From Bradyrhizobium sp. Arg816 (GTDB lineage Bacteria > Pseudomonadota > Alphaproteobacteria > Rhizobiales > Xanthobacteraceae): a stretch of DNA of 64,000 bases. Position 1 is the first letter of the stretch, and every line of letters starts with the position of its first letter. Location: the NCBI RefSeq assembly GCF_029989365.1, contig NZ_JAPRAQ010000001.1, positions 1 to 64,000 on the forward strand, given 5' to 3'. The notes beneath the pieces are model-generated. The model did not search any database and was not told the DNA's origin. It saw only the letters and a list, made by a program, of their open reading frames with translations. The translations under genes were made by a program, and so were the position numbers. Positions 7,866 to 16,738 of the stretch are shown one piece after another.

Positions 7866-8885
7866 CTATTTTTTGAAGATGCCCGTGCGCCGCATGAAGA
7901 GATAGGCCGCGCCGACCGAAGAGGCCATCAGCAGCGCCGCCACGAGAAATCCGCTCTCGACGTCGGTCAGCGGCAGGCCCTTGGTGTTCATGCCGAAGAT
8001 GCCGGTGATCAGGGTCGGCGGCAGCAACAGCGAGGTCACGATGGAGAGCGTGTGGAGGTGGCGGTTGCTCTCCTCCTCGTTCTTGAAACGCAGCTCCTCC
8101 TCGAGCAGGCGGCTGCGTTCGCGGAGCTCGACGATGTCGTGATCGAGCCCGTCCAGCCGCTGCGCCAGCTTGCCGGCGTGAATGCGTAAGGCCGGCGAGA
8201 GATGATCGGTATTCTTCTGATCGAGGCGGTGGAACAGCACGCGCAGGCCGGTGAGCTGGCGATGCAGTCTGACGCAGGTCCGGCGCAGCCGGCCGAGATT
8301 GCGGCGCATCTCCGGCTTGGCGTCGTCGGCCAAAATCCGTTCCTCGATGTCGTCGATCTCCTGGCCGAGCTTGTCCGCCATCCGGTCCAGCGTGTCGGCG
8401 ACCTCGTCGACGATCTTTTCCAGGAGATGGGCGACGTTGTCGACGCGGTAGCCGCCTTCGAGCACGCGGCGCGTCGCATCAGCCGAGCACAGCGCCTGAT
8501 GCCGGCCGCTGACGAGAAGATGCTCGGTCATGGCGAAACGCAGGAACGCGGTCTCTTCCGTCGCGCTGTCGATGTCGCGCACGAGATCGGAGAAGACCCC
8601 GTAGACGCAGTGGTCGATGACGTGAAGCTGCTGGAAGGTGTCGTTGGACAGCAGGAGGTCACGCGCAAGCGGCGGCAGCTGTGACGCTGCGATCCAGGGC
8701 GGCGCGCGCGCATCGGTCAGGTTGAAATGCAGCCAGAGCCGGCCGTCATGGCTGAACTCGATCGGCTGGTCGATCGGCAGCGCCTCGGCACTGCCGTCGC
8801 CGTGCAGCCGGAACGCCCAGACCAAGCCGGGAATGGCGGGCACGGAATCCGATATCGCGCTGACAAGCTTCGCCGGCTCAGCCAT
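7866..8885 (-). CDS. CorA/ZntB-family metal ion transporter
   Basis: The 339-residue protein has a large cytoplasmic N-terminal domain with long helices (LDRMADKLGQEIDDIEERIL, and RSRLLEEELRFKNEEESNRH). Two C-terminal membrane helices follow, the first ending in the family signature FGMNTKG. CorA/ZntB proteins form pentameric Mg2+, Co2+ or Zn2+ channels in the inner membrane. The ATG at 8883-8885 has GGGG just upstream; a TTG four codons earlier is less likely. The porin follows after four bases, an unusual operon pairing. Which ion is carried cannot be told. Confidence 0.87.
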   Translation of the reverse strand: MAEPAKLVSAISDSVPAIPGLVWAFRLHGDGSAEALPIDQPIEFSHDGRLWLHFNLTDARAPPWIAASQLPPLARDLLLSNDTFQQLHVIDHCVYGVFSDLVRDIDSATEETAFLRFAMTEHLLVSGRHQALCSADATRRVLEGGYRVDNVAHLLEKIVDEVADTLDRMADKLGQEIDDIEERILADDAKPEMRRNLGRLRRTCVRLHRQLTGLRVLFHRLDQKNTDHLSPALRIHAGKLAQRLDGLDHDIVELRERSRLLEEELRFKNEEESNRHLHTLSIVTSLLLPPTLITGIFGMNTKGLPLTDVESGFLVAALLMASSVGAAYLFMRRTGIFKK

Positions 8886-8919
8886 GGCCAACCCCAATTG
8901 TCAATAAATGCCCCGCTTC

Positions 8920-8945
8920 CGGAAGATGGCTGACGGCATCTTCCG
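8920..8945. promoter_or_regulatory. Perfect 9-bp inverted repeat upstream of the CorA-like gene
   Basis: CGGAAGATG (8920-8928) and CATCTTCCG (8937-8945) are exact reverse complements with an 8-base spacer. It lies after the acetoacetate decarboxylase stop and before the CorA-like start, both on the minus strand. It could be an operator or a stem that ends upstream transcription. No T-run follows it on the minus strand, so a classic terminator is less likely. Confidence 0.5.
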
Positions 8946-9000
8946 AACCTCTCGCGGGTACTCAATTACGGCTTTGTTACAGTTTGATGATGGTGCCGCC

Positions 9001-9783
9001 CTACTCCGCGGCCAGCCCCGTCGCGGCCACCGCCTCGGCCTCCTTGACGTAGTCGTGCACGACGCGGCCGAACGGCAGCGTGAGATCGGCGATGTAGTGG
9101 TGCGCGCCGAGGCAGCGGCGAACCGGGAAATCCGCGACCGGCGCGTTGACGTGGGGCACCAGATGCAGCCGGCCGGGCCCCATCCAGGAGCCTTTCGGCA
9201 CGATGTCGATGAGGTTGATCGCGACGAGCTGACAGACTTCGAGACGGCCGTCGACGCCCGGGATCATCTTCAGATTGATCTGCGTCTTCGACAGCGTCGC
9301 ACGGGTGCGATCGCCGTTGCCGGCCATGCTCTCGTGCTTGTAGCCCATCGTGCCCATGGCGACGAGCTGGCCGGCATATTCCAGCGTGCCCGTCAGCGTG
9401 TCCTTGACGATCTCGAGCTTGGGATGGGCGTATTTCTTGGGAAAGCCCCAGATCTCGCGGCCCGCCGCGATCGGCGGATCGTCGTCCAGATACATCTGCG
9501 AGACGAAATTGACCTCCTCGCCGTTGAGACGCGCGGGGATGACGAGGCCGGATTCGGTGTAGCTGCCGAAGCCGGAGGAGTCCGGCATCTTGATCCATTC
9601 GTAATGCACGATCGGCTGGTCGATCGGCTCCAGCGGCTCAGGCAGGCCGGCGCGGATCAGCTCCGGATCGGTCTCGTAGGTGATGACGAGGAATTCGCGG
9701 TTGACGAAGCGATAGGGCCCGGCCGGATAGCTCGGTCCCGCCGCCGGCATGGACGGAAGTCTCAGCACGTCTTCCCTGCGCAT
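9001..9783 (-). CDS. adc: Acetoacetate decarboxylase
   Basis: The 260-residue protein matches acetoacetate decarboxylase, which splits acetoacetate into acetone and CO2. The Schiff-base lysine lies in REIWGFPKK, residues 109-117, the same place as in the clostridial enzyme. Other conserved parts are YETDPELIRAGLPEPLEP and the C-terminal LPFGRVVHDY. AGGAGA precedes the ATG. It is divergent from the patatin-like lipase gene at 10004, sharing a 220-bp promoter region. Some family members act on other 2- or 3-keto acids, so the substrate is likely but not certain. Confidence 0.88.
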   Translation of the reverse strand: MRREDVLRLPSMPAAGPSYPAGPYRFVNREFLVITYETDPELIRAGLPEPLEPIDQPIVHYEWIKMPDSSGFGSYTESGLVIPARLNGEEVNFVSQMYLDDDPPIAAGREIWGFPKKYAHPKLEIVKDTLTGTLEYAGQLVAMGTMGYKHESMAGNGDRTRATLSKTQINLKMIPGVDGRLEVCQLVAINLIDIVPKGSWMGPGRLHLVPHVNAPVADFPVRRCLGAHHYIADLTLPFGRVVHDYVKEAEAVAATGLAAE

Positions 9784-10003
9784 CCTGATCTCCTGTGTGT
9801 GATGCCCGCCCGGCGGCGTCAGGCCTGGACCGCAAATTGCTAGCCGCCGTCATTGACTGCGATGTGAAGGATTTCCGTCAGGCGCACGACCTCCCGCCAT
9901 TCCCGTTGCGGTCGACCTGCATGCGGACAATGCATCGGCGCTGAAATTGTCATCACGCCGTCACTGCCGGACGCAATCGTTTGGTCCACGCTAGGAGGCA
10001 CCC

Positions 10004-11179
10004 ATGGACGCCCGCACGTCGCAACCGGCTCATCAGACGCATCAGCCTCCCGCGCGGGGCTGGCGCCCCGAACGCTGCGACCGCGTCGCGCTGGTTCTGC
10101 AAGGTGGCGGCGCGCTCGGCGCCTACCAGGCCGGCGTCTATCAGGCGCTGCACGAGGCCGGCATCGAGCCCGACTGGGTCTGCGGCGTCTCAATCGGTGC
10201 AATCAATTCTGCCATCATCGCCGGCAACAAGCCGGAGAAGCGGCTGGAGGCCCTGCGCATCTTCTGGGAGCGCATCACCAATCGCAAGATCTGGCATTAC
10301 ACGCCCGACGGCGACATCTTCCGCCAGTGGCGCAATCTCACCAGTGCGTGGATGACGTCGGCGATGGGCCAGCCCGGCTTCTTCACCCCGCACCAGGTCA
10401 ATCCCTGGTTCAGCCCGGTCGGCGCGCGCACCGCCACCAGCTATTACGACACGATGCCGCTGAAGGAGAGCCTGCTGGAGCTCGTCGACTTCGACCTCAT
10501 CAACGAGAAGAAGGTCCGCTTCGCGGTCGGCGCGGTCAACGTGCTCTCGGGCAACTTCATCTATTTCGACAATTCCCATGACGAGATCGAGCCGGAGCAC
10601 ATCATGGCCTCCGGCGCCCTGCCGCCGGCACTGCCGATGGTGCGGATCGGCACCGATCATTTCTGGGACGGCGGCATCGTCTCCAACACGCCGCTCCAGC
10701 ACCTGCTCGACCAGGAGGATGCGCTCAACTCGCTGGTGTTCCAGGTCGACCTGTTCAGCGCGCGGGGCGTGCTGCCGCGCTCGATCCAGGACGTGATGGC
10801 CCGCCACAAGGACATCATGTATTCCTCGCGCACGCGCCACAACACCGACGTCTATCGCCGCACCCACAATCTCAAGGTTCTGCTCTACAAGGCGCTGGCG
10901 AAGATTCCGGACGAGCAATTGTCCGAGGAGGATCGTAGCCTCAAGGTAAGCCTGCGCAACATGCCGGAGATCGCGATCCTGCATCTGATCTACCAGCAGA
11001 AGGCCTATGAGGGCGACGCCAAGGACCACGAATTCTCGGGCACCTCGATGCGCGAGCACTGGACAAGCGGCTACGAGGACACCAAGCGCACGCTGAAGCG
11101 CCGCGACTGGATCAAGATGCCCGAGGAAGGCATGGGCCTCGTGGTGCACGACGTGCACCGGGAGACGGAGAGCGCGTAA
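10004..11179 (+). CDS. Patatin-like phospholipase with C-terminal DUF3734-type region
   Basis: This 391-residue protein carries the complete patatin catalytic dyad. The oxyanion-hole loop is LQGGGALGAYQAG (residues 32-44), the nucleophile is Ser63 in GVSIG, and the aspartate is in FWDGGIVSN (about 221-229). The C-terminal part, rich in charged residues (RRDWIKMPEEGMG), resembles the extra domain found in many rhizobial patatins. These enzymes hydrolyse acyl lipids. AGGAGG lies before the start, giving a clear initiation site. Its pairing with acetoacetate decarboxylase suggests storage-lipid or ketone-body metabolism, which is inference. Confidence 0.88.
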   Translation: MDARTSQPAHQTHQPPARGWRPERCDRVALVLQGGGALGAYQAGVYQALHEAGIEPDWVCGVSIGAINSAIIAGNKPEKRLEALRIFWERITNRKIWHYTPDGDIFRQWRNLTSAWMTSAMGQPGFFTPHQVNPWFSPVGARTATSYYDTMPLKESLLELVDFDLINEKKVRFAVGAVNVLSGNFIYFDNSHDEIEPEHIMASGALPPALPMVRIGTDHFWDGGIVSNTPLQHLLDQEDALNSLVFQVDLFSARGVLPRSIQDVMARHKDIMYSSRTRHNTDVYRRTHNLKVLLYKALAKIPDEQLSEEDRSLKVSLRNMPEIAILHLIYQQKAYEGDAKDHEFSGTSMREHWTSGYEDTKRTLKRRDWIKMPEEGMGLVVHDVHRETESA

Positions 11180-11680
11180 CGGGCGCTCTTCAGACGGACC
11201 GCTCCAAACAAAAACTGCGAAAACAACCCCATGCACAGTAGCCGGGGCGTGGCGGATCAATGACTTACGCTTTCCCGAAGCAATTTGACTCGTCGGGCAA
11301 AACAGGGGCATGATACTATCGTCGCCTTCCATCCATTTTGACCTTCGATGACGTGACGCAAAGCATCAGCCCCGCGGTCTCGATGTCGCGCGTACGCTGG
11401 GGCATCACACCTGCCTGCGGTAACTCATTGGCCGTGCGCTCGTGACTTGACCGCTCATTTCGTCACCATTGATGACGCCGTCGAACCGAATCTGCATTCC
11501 GTTGAGGTTGACCTGCATGACCACCTTGTTGCCGGACATGGAGAAGTTTGCAGGGACGGTCCGGCCATTTGCCAAATCGCACGACGGATCCGCTCAGCGC
11601 CAATCCGCGACATTGGCCACACCGCGCCCCATGCCATAGTGGACGCCAGGCGAAGAGCACAACACGGCGTGGAGAAAATG
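11180..11680. other. Intergenic stretch with a likely dispersed element and a gene remnant
   Basis: This 501-bp gap holds no intact gene. The stretch at about 11215-11320, with AACAACCCCATGCACAGTAG and TGACTCGTCGGGCAAAACAG, resembles an intergenic sequence common in Bradyrhizobium genomes; only one copy is in this window, so that is from memory. The minus strand from 11405 to 11593 carries a coding-like remnant, listed separately. Confidence 0.4.
11405..11593 (-). pseudogene. Possible 3' remnant of a decayed gene
   Basis: On the minus strand one frame is open from 11593 to a TGA at 11405-11407 and reads like a folded beta-strand domain: NGRTVPANFSMSGNKVVMQV, then NLNGMQIRFDGVINGDEMSG. There is no convincing start codon or ribosome site, and an in-frame stop lies directly upstream at 11594-11596. 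The composition looks like real protein rather than a shadow frame, so it may be the end of a lost gene. No family is recognised. Confidence 0.35.
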
Positions 11681-13054
11681 ATGATCAAGATTGTACAGGC
11701 CTTCGACCGAAAAGAGATCACCGAGCTCGGCAGTGACGACGCCGCCGCGCTGGAGGCAAAGTTCGAGACCGCGCGAAAGCTGTTCGCGGACCGAAAGGCC
11801 TGGCTGAAGCCGCATCAGCGGATCGCCATTCTCAATAGGCTCGCCGATCTGGTCTCGGCGAAGCGGCAGGATTTTGGTCTCCTGATCGCGCGCGAAGGCG
11901 GCAAGCCGCTCACGGATGCGTTGATCGAGACGGATCGGGCGATCGACGGCATCCGCTCGGCAGCGGATTTTTTGCGGACCCGCGGCGGGGTCGAGGTCCC
12001 GATGGGCCTGACGCCCGCAAGCGATGGCCGGCGGGCATGGACCATCAAGGAACCCATCGGCATTGTCGCAGCGATCTCGGCCTTCAATCATCCCCTCAAC
12101 CTGATCGTTCACCAGATCGCACCGGCGATCGCGACGGGTTGCCCTGTCATCGTCAAACCGGCTGGCACAACGCCCCTGTGCTGCGTCGAGCTCGTGAAGC
12201 TCGTCCACGAAGCCGGCATGCCCGAAGGCTGGGTGCAGACGTTCCTCCCGGAGGATCATAGCCTGCCTGAAAAATTCGCGACCGACCCACGCGTCGCCTT
12301 CCTGAGCTTCATCGGCTCGGCGCGCGTCGGCTGGCATCTGCGATCGGTCATCACCCCCGGTGCACGCTGCGCCCTCGAGCACGGCGGTGTCGCGCCCCTC
12401 ATCGTCGACCGCAGCGCCGACCTCGAAAAGATCATCGAGCCGATCGCCAAGGGCGGCTATTACCACGCGGGGCAAGTCTGCGTGTCGGTCCAGCGCATCT
12501 ATGTGCATTCCGCGCTTCAGAAGGAGTTCGTCGACCGCTTCGCGGCCAGGGTCGAGGCCCTGAAGGTGGGAGACCCGACGCTCCCCGAGACAGAGGTGGG
12601 ACCGCTGATTACGCCGCAGGAGGTTGCGCGTGTCGAAGGCTGGATCAATGAGGCGGTTTCGGCCGGGACACGACAGATCGGGGGCGGCCGGTTGAGCGAG
12701 ACCACGCTCAAGCCATCGATCCTGATCTCGCCGCCGCGCGATGCCAAAATTTCCACGCTGGAGGTGTTCGGGCCGGTGACCTGCGTCTATCCGTTCGATC
12801 GCATCGACGACGCGATCGCGGAAGCCAACTCGCTTCCGGTCTCATTCCAGTCCGCCATCTTTACGCGCGATCTCGCGGTCGCGCTCGATGCGGCGGAGCG
12901 CCTCGACGCGGCGGCGGTGATGATCAACGACCACACCGCCTTCCGCACCGACTGGATGCCGTTCGCGGGCCGCCGCGTGTCCGGCCATGGCGTGGGCGGC
13001 ATTCCCTACACGATGCACGAGATGACGGCGGAGAAGATGATCGTGTTCAGGTAG
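11681..13054 (+). CDS. Aldehyde dehydrogenase family protein
   Basis: The 457-residue protein has the full ALDH architecture and would oxidise an aldehyde with NAD(P)+. Visible parts are the substrate/cofactor region IGIVAAISAFNHPLN, the cofactor loop FIGSARVGW, the catalytic glutamate in LEHGG (usually ELGG), and the catalytic cysteine in YHAGQVCVSVQR. The near C-terminal EVFGPV is also conserved. GGAG at 11671-11674 is six bases before the second of two adjacent ATGs, so 11681 is chosen. It is monocistronic with the DJ-1-like gene following after 112 bases. The aldehyde cannot be identified. Confidence 0.88.
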   Translation: MIKIVQAFDRKEITELGSDDAAALEAKFETARKLFADRKAWLKPHQRIAILNRLADLVSAKRQDFGLLIAREGGKPLTDALIETDRAIDGIRSAADFLRTRGGVEVPMGLTPASDGRRAWTIKEPIGIVAAISAFNHPLNLIVHQIAPAIATGCPVIVKPAGTTPLCCVELVKLVHEAGMPEGWVQTFLPEDHSLPEKFATDPRVAFLSFIGSARVGWHLRSVITPGARCALEHGGVAPLIVDRSADLEKIIEPIAKGGYYHAGQVCVSVQRIYVHSALQKEFVDRFAARVEALKVGDPTLPETEVGPLITPQEVARVEGWINEAVSAGTRQIGGGRLSETTLKPSILISPPRDAKISTLEVFGPVTCVYPFDRIDDAIAEANSLPVSFQSAIFTRDLAVALDAAERLDAAAVMINDHTAFRTDWMPFAGRRVSGHGVGGIPYTMHEMTAEKMIVFR

Positions 13055-13166
13055 TCGCCGCACAAGCGCAGGCTCGGTGGAGCAGGACGAAGAAGTGGCC
13101 CGGACAGCCCTTGCCGCGATCGAGGGTGCCGCTGGCAATTGATGAATCCAACAGTCAGGAGACACC

Positions 13167-13967
13167 ATGTCCAAAGGAAAAGTGCTCGTTGTCGGCTCCA
13201 ATGCAACCCGTATCGAGATCCAGGGCGGCGGCACCGGGCCGACCGGCCAATATCTCAACGAGACCGTCGTGCCCGCGATGGCCTTGGTCGATGCCGGTTA
13301 CGAGGTGGTGCTGGCCACGCCGAACGGCAAGCAACCATACATCGATCCGGCCTCCGATCATGCGGCCCATTTCGGCGGCGACGAGAAAGCCTACCGGCGG
13401 GGACGCGATTTCTTCGACAAGGACCCGTCGATGACCAACGTGCGCACGTTGCGCGCGATCGTGGACGGCGGACTGGATCAATATGCCGCCGTTTTCGTCC
13501 CCGGCGGCCAGGGTCCGGTCGTCGACCTCATGCAGGATGCCGAGCTCGGCAAGATCCTGCGATATTTTCATGAACGGAAGAAGATCACCGCGCTGCTCTG
13601 CCACGGACCGATCGCGACGCTGGCCGCCCTGCCCGACGCCAAGGCCTATCGTGCCGCCCTGATCGCCGGCGACAAGGCCAAGATCGCGGAGCTGGGCAAG
13701 GGCTGGCAATATGCGGGATACAAGATGACGGTGTTCACCGCCTCGGAAGAGATACCGATCGAGGAGCAGTTCCTGCACGGCAAGATCTACTTCACCATGC
13801 CGGACGCGCTGGGAGCCGCAGGTGCCGAGGTCAGCCGAAGCGCCGTCGATTTCGAGCCCTACGTCGTCGAGGACCGCGAGCTGATCACCGGCCAGAATCC
13901 GCGGTCAGACCATCCCATCGCGGCAAAGCTGATCGCAGCGCTCGACCGCGTCACTGTGGCGGCGTAG
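13167..13967 (+). CDS. DJ-1/PfpI superfamily (type 1 glutamine amidotransferase-like) protein
   Basis: This 266-residue protein has the class I amidotransferase-like fold, with the nucleophile elbow ALLCHGP (Cys145 followed by His146) and the conserved glutamate in LNETVVPAM (about residue 32). The VFVPGGQGPVVDL loop is also typical. Relatives include Hsp31/YhbO-type glyoxalases and PfpI proteases, so it could detoxify glyoxal-type aldehydes or protect proteins, which would fit the aldehyde dehydrogenase just upstream. GGAG precedes the ATG. The precise activity is not settled by sequence. Confidence 0.83.
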   Translation: MSKGKVLVVGSNATRIEIQGGGTGPTGQYLNETVVPAMALVDAGYEVVLATPNGKQPYIDPASDHAAHFGGDEKAYRRGRDFFDKDPSMTNVRTLRAIVDGGLDQYAAVFVPGGQGPVVDLMQDAELGKILRYFHERKKITALLCHGPIATLAALPDAKAYRAALIAGDKAKIAELGKGWQYAGYKMTVFTASEEIPIEEQFLHGKIYFTMPDALGAAGAEVSRSAVDFEPYVVEDRELITGQNPRSDHPIAAKLIAALDRVTVAA

Positions 13968-13985
13968 GCGTTCACCCCAATGTAT

Positions 13986-14020
13986 CCCGGCCTGGTGCGC
14001 AATTGCGCACAGGGGCCGGG
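13986..14020. terminator. Strong hairpin between convergent genes
   Basis: CCCGGCC (13986-13992) pairs with GGCCGGG (14014-14020), and the loop contains the perfect palindrome TGCGCAATTGCGCA (13996-14009). It lies between the DJ-1-like gene on the plus strand and the Tad-like genes on the minus strand. It could serve as a bidirectional terminator, although no T-run is present. It may also be a dispersed repeat. Confidence 0.5.
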
Positions 14021-14083
14021 AGGAAATCGGGACAGAAGCTTGCCTCAGCGGCATCCGGCTTCTTTCGACCGCGTTCCGTGAAA

Positions 14084-14737
14084 CTAACAGGTCTTCTGCT
14101 GCAAGTGCTGCACGCAGGTGCAGGTCTTCGCCGCCGGATATTTTATGTCGTAATAGGGAAAACTCGACGTGGCGGGGGTATTCGTCGAGCAGCGGGGGAA
14201 CAGGTAATAGCTGTCGGACAGCTTCACCGTACCGGCGATCGTGAAGCCGAGGTTGGGCGCGTAGTCGTAGGACACCTCGCTCAGGATGAGCGAGATGTTG
14301 GCATTGCTGGTACCGCCCGGCGCGGTAAAGGACGACAAGGTCATCTGCTGACCGGCGGCCCTCGCCCCCGACGTACTGGTCGACTTGCTCCATTGCACCG
14401 TCGCGTTGCCATTGCTGTCGGTCGAGACCTCGGAGACCGTGATCGTCATCAGCGAGGTGCTGCCGTTCTTGATGGGATAGGGAGCCATGATGGAGCTCGC
14501 CGCAGCGAGAATGCCGTCCATCTGGGTCGACGTGACGGCCGTGTTCTGCGAGATCATGTCGGCAACGCTGTGCGCGGTCGCGCTGACCTTGACGTTCATG
14601 GCGAGCCCGTTCCCGAGCTCGACACCGCCGACATAGAGCACCAGCATGAACGGCGTCACGATGGCGAACTCCGTCGCTGCAACGGCGCGTACATCGGTCA
14701 ACATCTGCCGAGCGCGGGACGACAGGGCGGAGATCAT
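14084..14737 (-). CDS. TadE/TadG-like pilus assembly protein
   Basis: The 217-residue protein starts with a short basic leader, then AVAATEFAIVTPFMLVLYVG, the N-terminal membrane anchor typical of TadE-like pseudopilins with the conserved glutamate at the start of the hydrophobic helix. The rest is a secreted beta-rich domain with four cysteines near the end (FPRCSTNT, then KTCTCVQHLQQKTC). It overlaps the preceding gene by ATGA (14735-14739), so the two are translated together. It is the third gene of a three-gene Tad-like operon. Confidence 0.8.
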   Translation of the reverse strand: MISALSSRARQMLTDVRAVAATEFAIVTPFMLVLYVGGVELGNGLAMNVKVSATAHSVADMISQNTAVTSTQMDGILAAASSIMAPYPIKNGSTSLMTITVSEVSTDSNGNATVQWSKSTSTSGARAAGQQMTLSSFTAPGGTSNANISLILSEVSYDYAPNLGFTIAGTVKLSDSYYLFPRCSTNTPATSSFPYYDIKYPAAKTCTCVQHLQQKTC

Positions 14738-15294
14738 CAGGTGGCTCCTGGCTCGTTCTGGAACGCGGCGGACGACATGAGCAGCCGGTTGCCATTGGTA
14801 AGGTTCGAGAGATTGAAGCCGAGCGGACCGAGCACGACCGGCCAGACATACATGACGCGGAGAACGACGATATCGCCGGAATCGCCCGGATCGTATTGCC
14901 AGCTATTGGTCACATTGCCCGAGCCGTCGAACGTCAGCGAGGGCGTCGCCGTGTTCGCGGAAGACCAGGACGTCGCGACCTGCATGTCGACCATCAGACC
15001 GCTGCAATTGAACAGGATCACGATCTGATCGCAGACCTTCTGCTTGAAAACCGCCTGGTTCATCTGCGCCGACTGAACCTGCCCCGTCATGACGAGACGC
15101 GCCGACTGGCGCACCACGGTTTCAAGCATCTGCTGGGCAAAGAAAACCAGAAACGTCTGGATGAGCGCGATGATGAGGGCGAGAAACGGCGCGGCAACCA
15201 GCGCGAATTCGACGGCCGTGGCTCCGCGGCTATCGCCGGCGAAGGCGGCGCAGCGGTTGCGGCGTCTTTTCGTAGTCGTGACCTGTCGGGTCAT
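14737..15294 (-). CDS. TadE-like pilus assembly protein
   Basis: The 185-residue protein has a basic leader (TKRRRNRCAAFAGDSRG) and the TadE anchor GATAVEFALVAAPFLALIIA (about residues 23-42). It then has a C-terminal extracytoplasmic domain with the pair CDQIVILFNC. The ATG at 15292-15294 has GGAAGGGG upstream; a further upstream ATG lacks such a site. It follows the TadG-like gene after ten bases. TadE proteins are minor pseudopilins of Flp/Tad pili. Confidence 0.82.
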   Translation of the reverse strand: MTRQVTTTKRRRNRCAAFAGDSRGATAVEFALVAAPFLALIIALIQTFLVFFAQQMLETVVRQSARLVMTGQVQSAQMNQAVFKQKVCDQIVILFNCSGLMVDMQVATSWSSANTATPSLTFDGSGNVTNSWQYDPGDSGDIVVLRVMYVWPVVLGPLGFNLSNLTNGNRLLMSSAAFQNEPGAT

Positions 15295-15304
15295 GGCCCC
15301 TTCC

Positions 15305-16738
15305 CTACTGCACGAGGCTGGCCGTGCTGGACGCAACCTTGATGAAGAGGTTGGTCAGCGCCGCGGAAATGTCGCCACCTGTCTGCACACTCGCATACAG
15401 GCCGGGCGACGCGCACGATTGCAGCCGTGTCGCGATCGTACCGGTCGACGAGGTCGGATTGTTGAACTGCGAGATGCGGCTCGTGTACCAGCTGTCGCTC
15501 AGCTGCAGATACTCGGTGTAGAGGACCGCGATGCGAATGCCGCGGTTCTTGATCGTCGTGCAGACCGTCGTGTCGAGCGGTTGCTGGCATCGCAAGGTCG
15601 TCGAGTTGGCTGTCGGAAGCGCATAGGTGGCATTGGGGTCGCAGGAGCCCCCCGTCTTCGGGATCAGCTTGTCCTCGACGCCGTCGGTGACGAGGAAGAC
15701 CACTTCCTGCGGCGTATCGCCCGCCTGATTGGTGCCGGTGCCCGGCGCAGGCATCACGGTGTTGACGCCCGTGAGCCCGCCCGAGATGTCCGTGCCGTAG
15801 TCGGTGGTGTAGGTGCAGTTGCCCTTGCTGTCGACAATGGGGCAGTTCTGGTGGTCGACCGTCAGGAGCTGAATGTTGTTGATCTTCGTGGCAGCGGTGT
15901 CCGGGGTGGTCAGCATCTGAACCGTGTTGAGGGCGTAGTCGAAGGTGTAGATGGCGGCCTTGTAGGTCGTGTTGTTGAGCGCCGACATGCACTGCATGAC
16001 GCCGCCCGTCACACCCGCCTGCGGGCACGTCCAGGGTCCCTTCAGCAATTGCGTAACGGCGTTGGTCACGAGATCGATGCGCAGCGTGATGTTGTTTGCG
16101 CGTGCGACGGTGAGATTGTCCTTGTTCGTCGAGCTGGCCGTTGCATTGTTGGGACGCGCCTCATGGCAGGCGAACGAGCAATTCTTCGCGTAGCTGGGCT
16201 GGTTCTTCGTGGCCGCGATCATGTTGGTGATGTCGGCCTGCGTCGCAGCAAGTGCCATCGAAGGCGAGTCGTCCAGCAGCAGGTAGAAGTTCATGTTGGG
16301 CGCGCTCGACGCCTTTGCCGTTGCGGAGCCGGAGACGTCCCAGGTCTGCTTTCCGAGAACGCTGGGGAAATTATTGACGGAATGCGCGATGTAGGAAACC
16401 GTGATGCTCCGCGCGAGGCCGGAATCCGTGACGGTGATGGTCGGCGTCGGCGTCGCCGTCAGACCGGGAAGATTCGCCTTCGCTGCAAAGACGGCTGCGG
16501 CGGTCGCCTGGACGACCGTCTTGTCGGTCTGGGTCAGCATCGCCGGCCGCACGGCTGCGATCGCGGCCGCGTCGGCGGCTGCGTTCAGTTGCTCGCGCTT
16601 GCGGACGGCCTGCGTATAGTCGAGCGTCATGCCCAGGAGAAAGACGATCGGGACCATCGTGAGGGCGAAGATAACGGCGATGTTGGCCTTCCGGTCTCTT
16701 GCGAAACGGAGCACTACCCGGCGGAGCATGACCTTCAT
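15305..16738 (-). CDS. TadG-like protein with vWA domain
   Basis: This 477-residue protein has an N-terminal Flp/Tad-type anchor (RKANIAVIFALTMVPIVFLL then DYTQAVRKREQLNAAADAAA, the TadG signature). A von Willebrand A domain follows with the metal-site motif LLLDDSPSM near residue 155 and a later VVFLVTDGVEDK. A cysteine-rich insert (KNCSFACHEA, WTCPQAG, MQCMS) lies in between. TadG proteins anchor or adhere at the outer surface of Tad pili. The start at 16738 is chosen over one 19 codons upstream, though an ATG at 16729 has a better AAGG site. Confidence 0.82.
   Translation of the reverse strand: MKVMLRRVVLRFARDRKANIAVIFALTMVPIVFLLGMTLDYTQAVRKREQLNAAADAAAIAAVRPAMLTQTDKTVVQATAAAVFAAKANLPGLTATPTPTITVTDSGLARSITVSYIAHSVNNFPSVLGKQTWDVSGSATAKASSAPNMNFYLLLDDSPSMALAATQADITNMIAATKNQPSYAKNCSFACHEARPNNATASSTNKDNLTVARANNITLRIDLVTNAVTQLLKGPWTCPQAGVTGGVMQCMSALNNTTYKAAIYTFDYALNTVQMLTTPDTAATKINNIQLLTVDHQNCPIVDSKGNCTYTTDYGTDISGGLTGVNTVMPAPGTGTNQAGDTPQEVVFLVTDGVEDKLIPKTGGSCDPNATYALPTANSTTLRCQQPLDTTVCTTIKNRGIRIAVLYTEYLQLSDSWYTSRISQFNNPTSSTGTIATRLQSCASPGLYASVQTGGDISAALTNLFIKVASSTASLVQ

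Noticed and set aside
9840..10202. Minus-strand frame ending near 9840 with a plausible C-terminus
   Set aside because: It overlaps the patatin start and has no ribosome site. The protein-like end is too short to support a gene.
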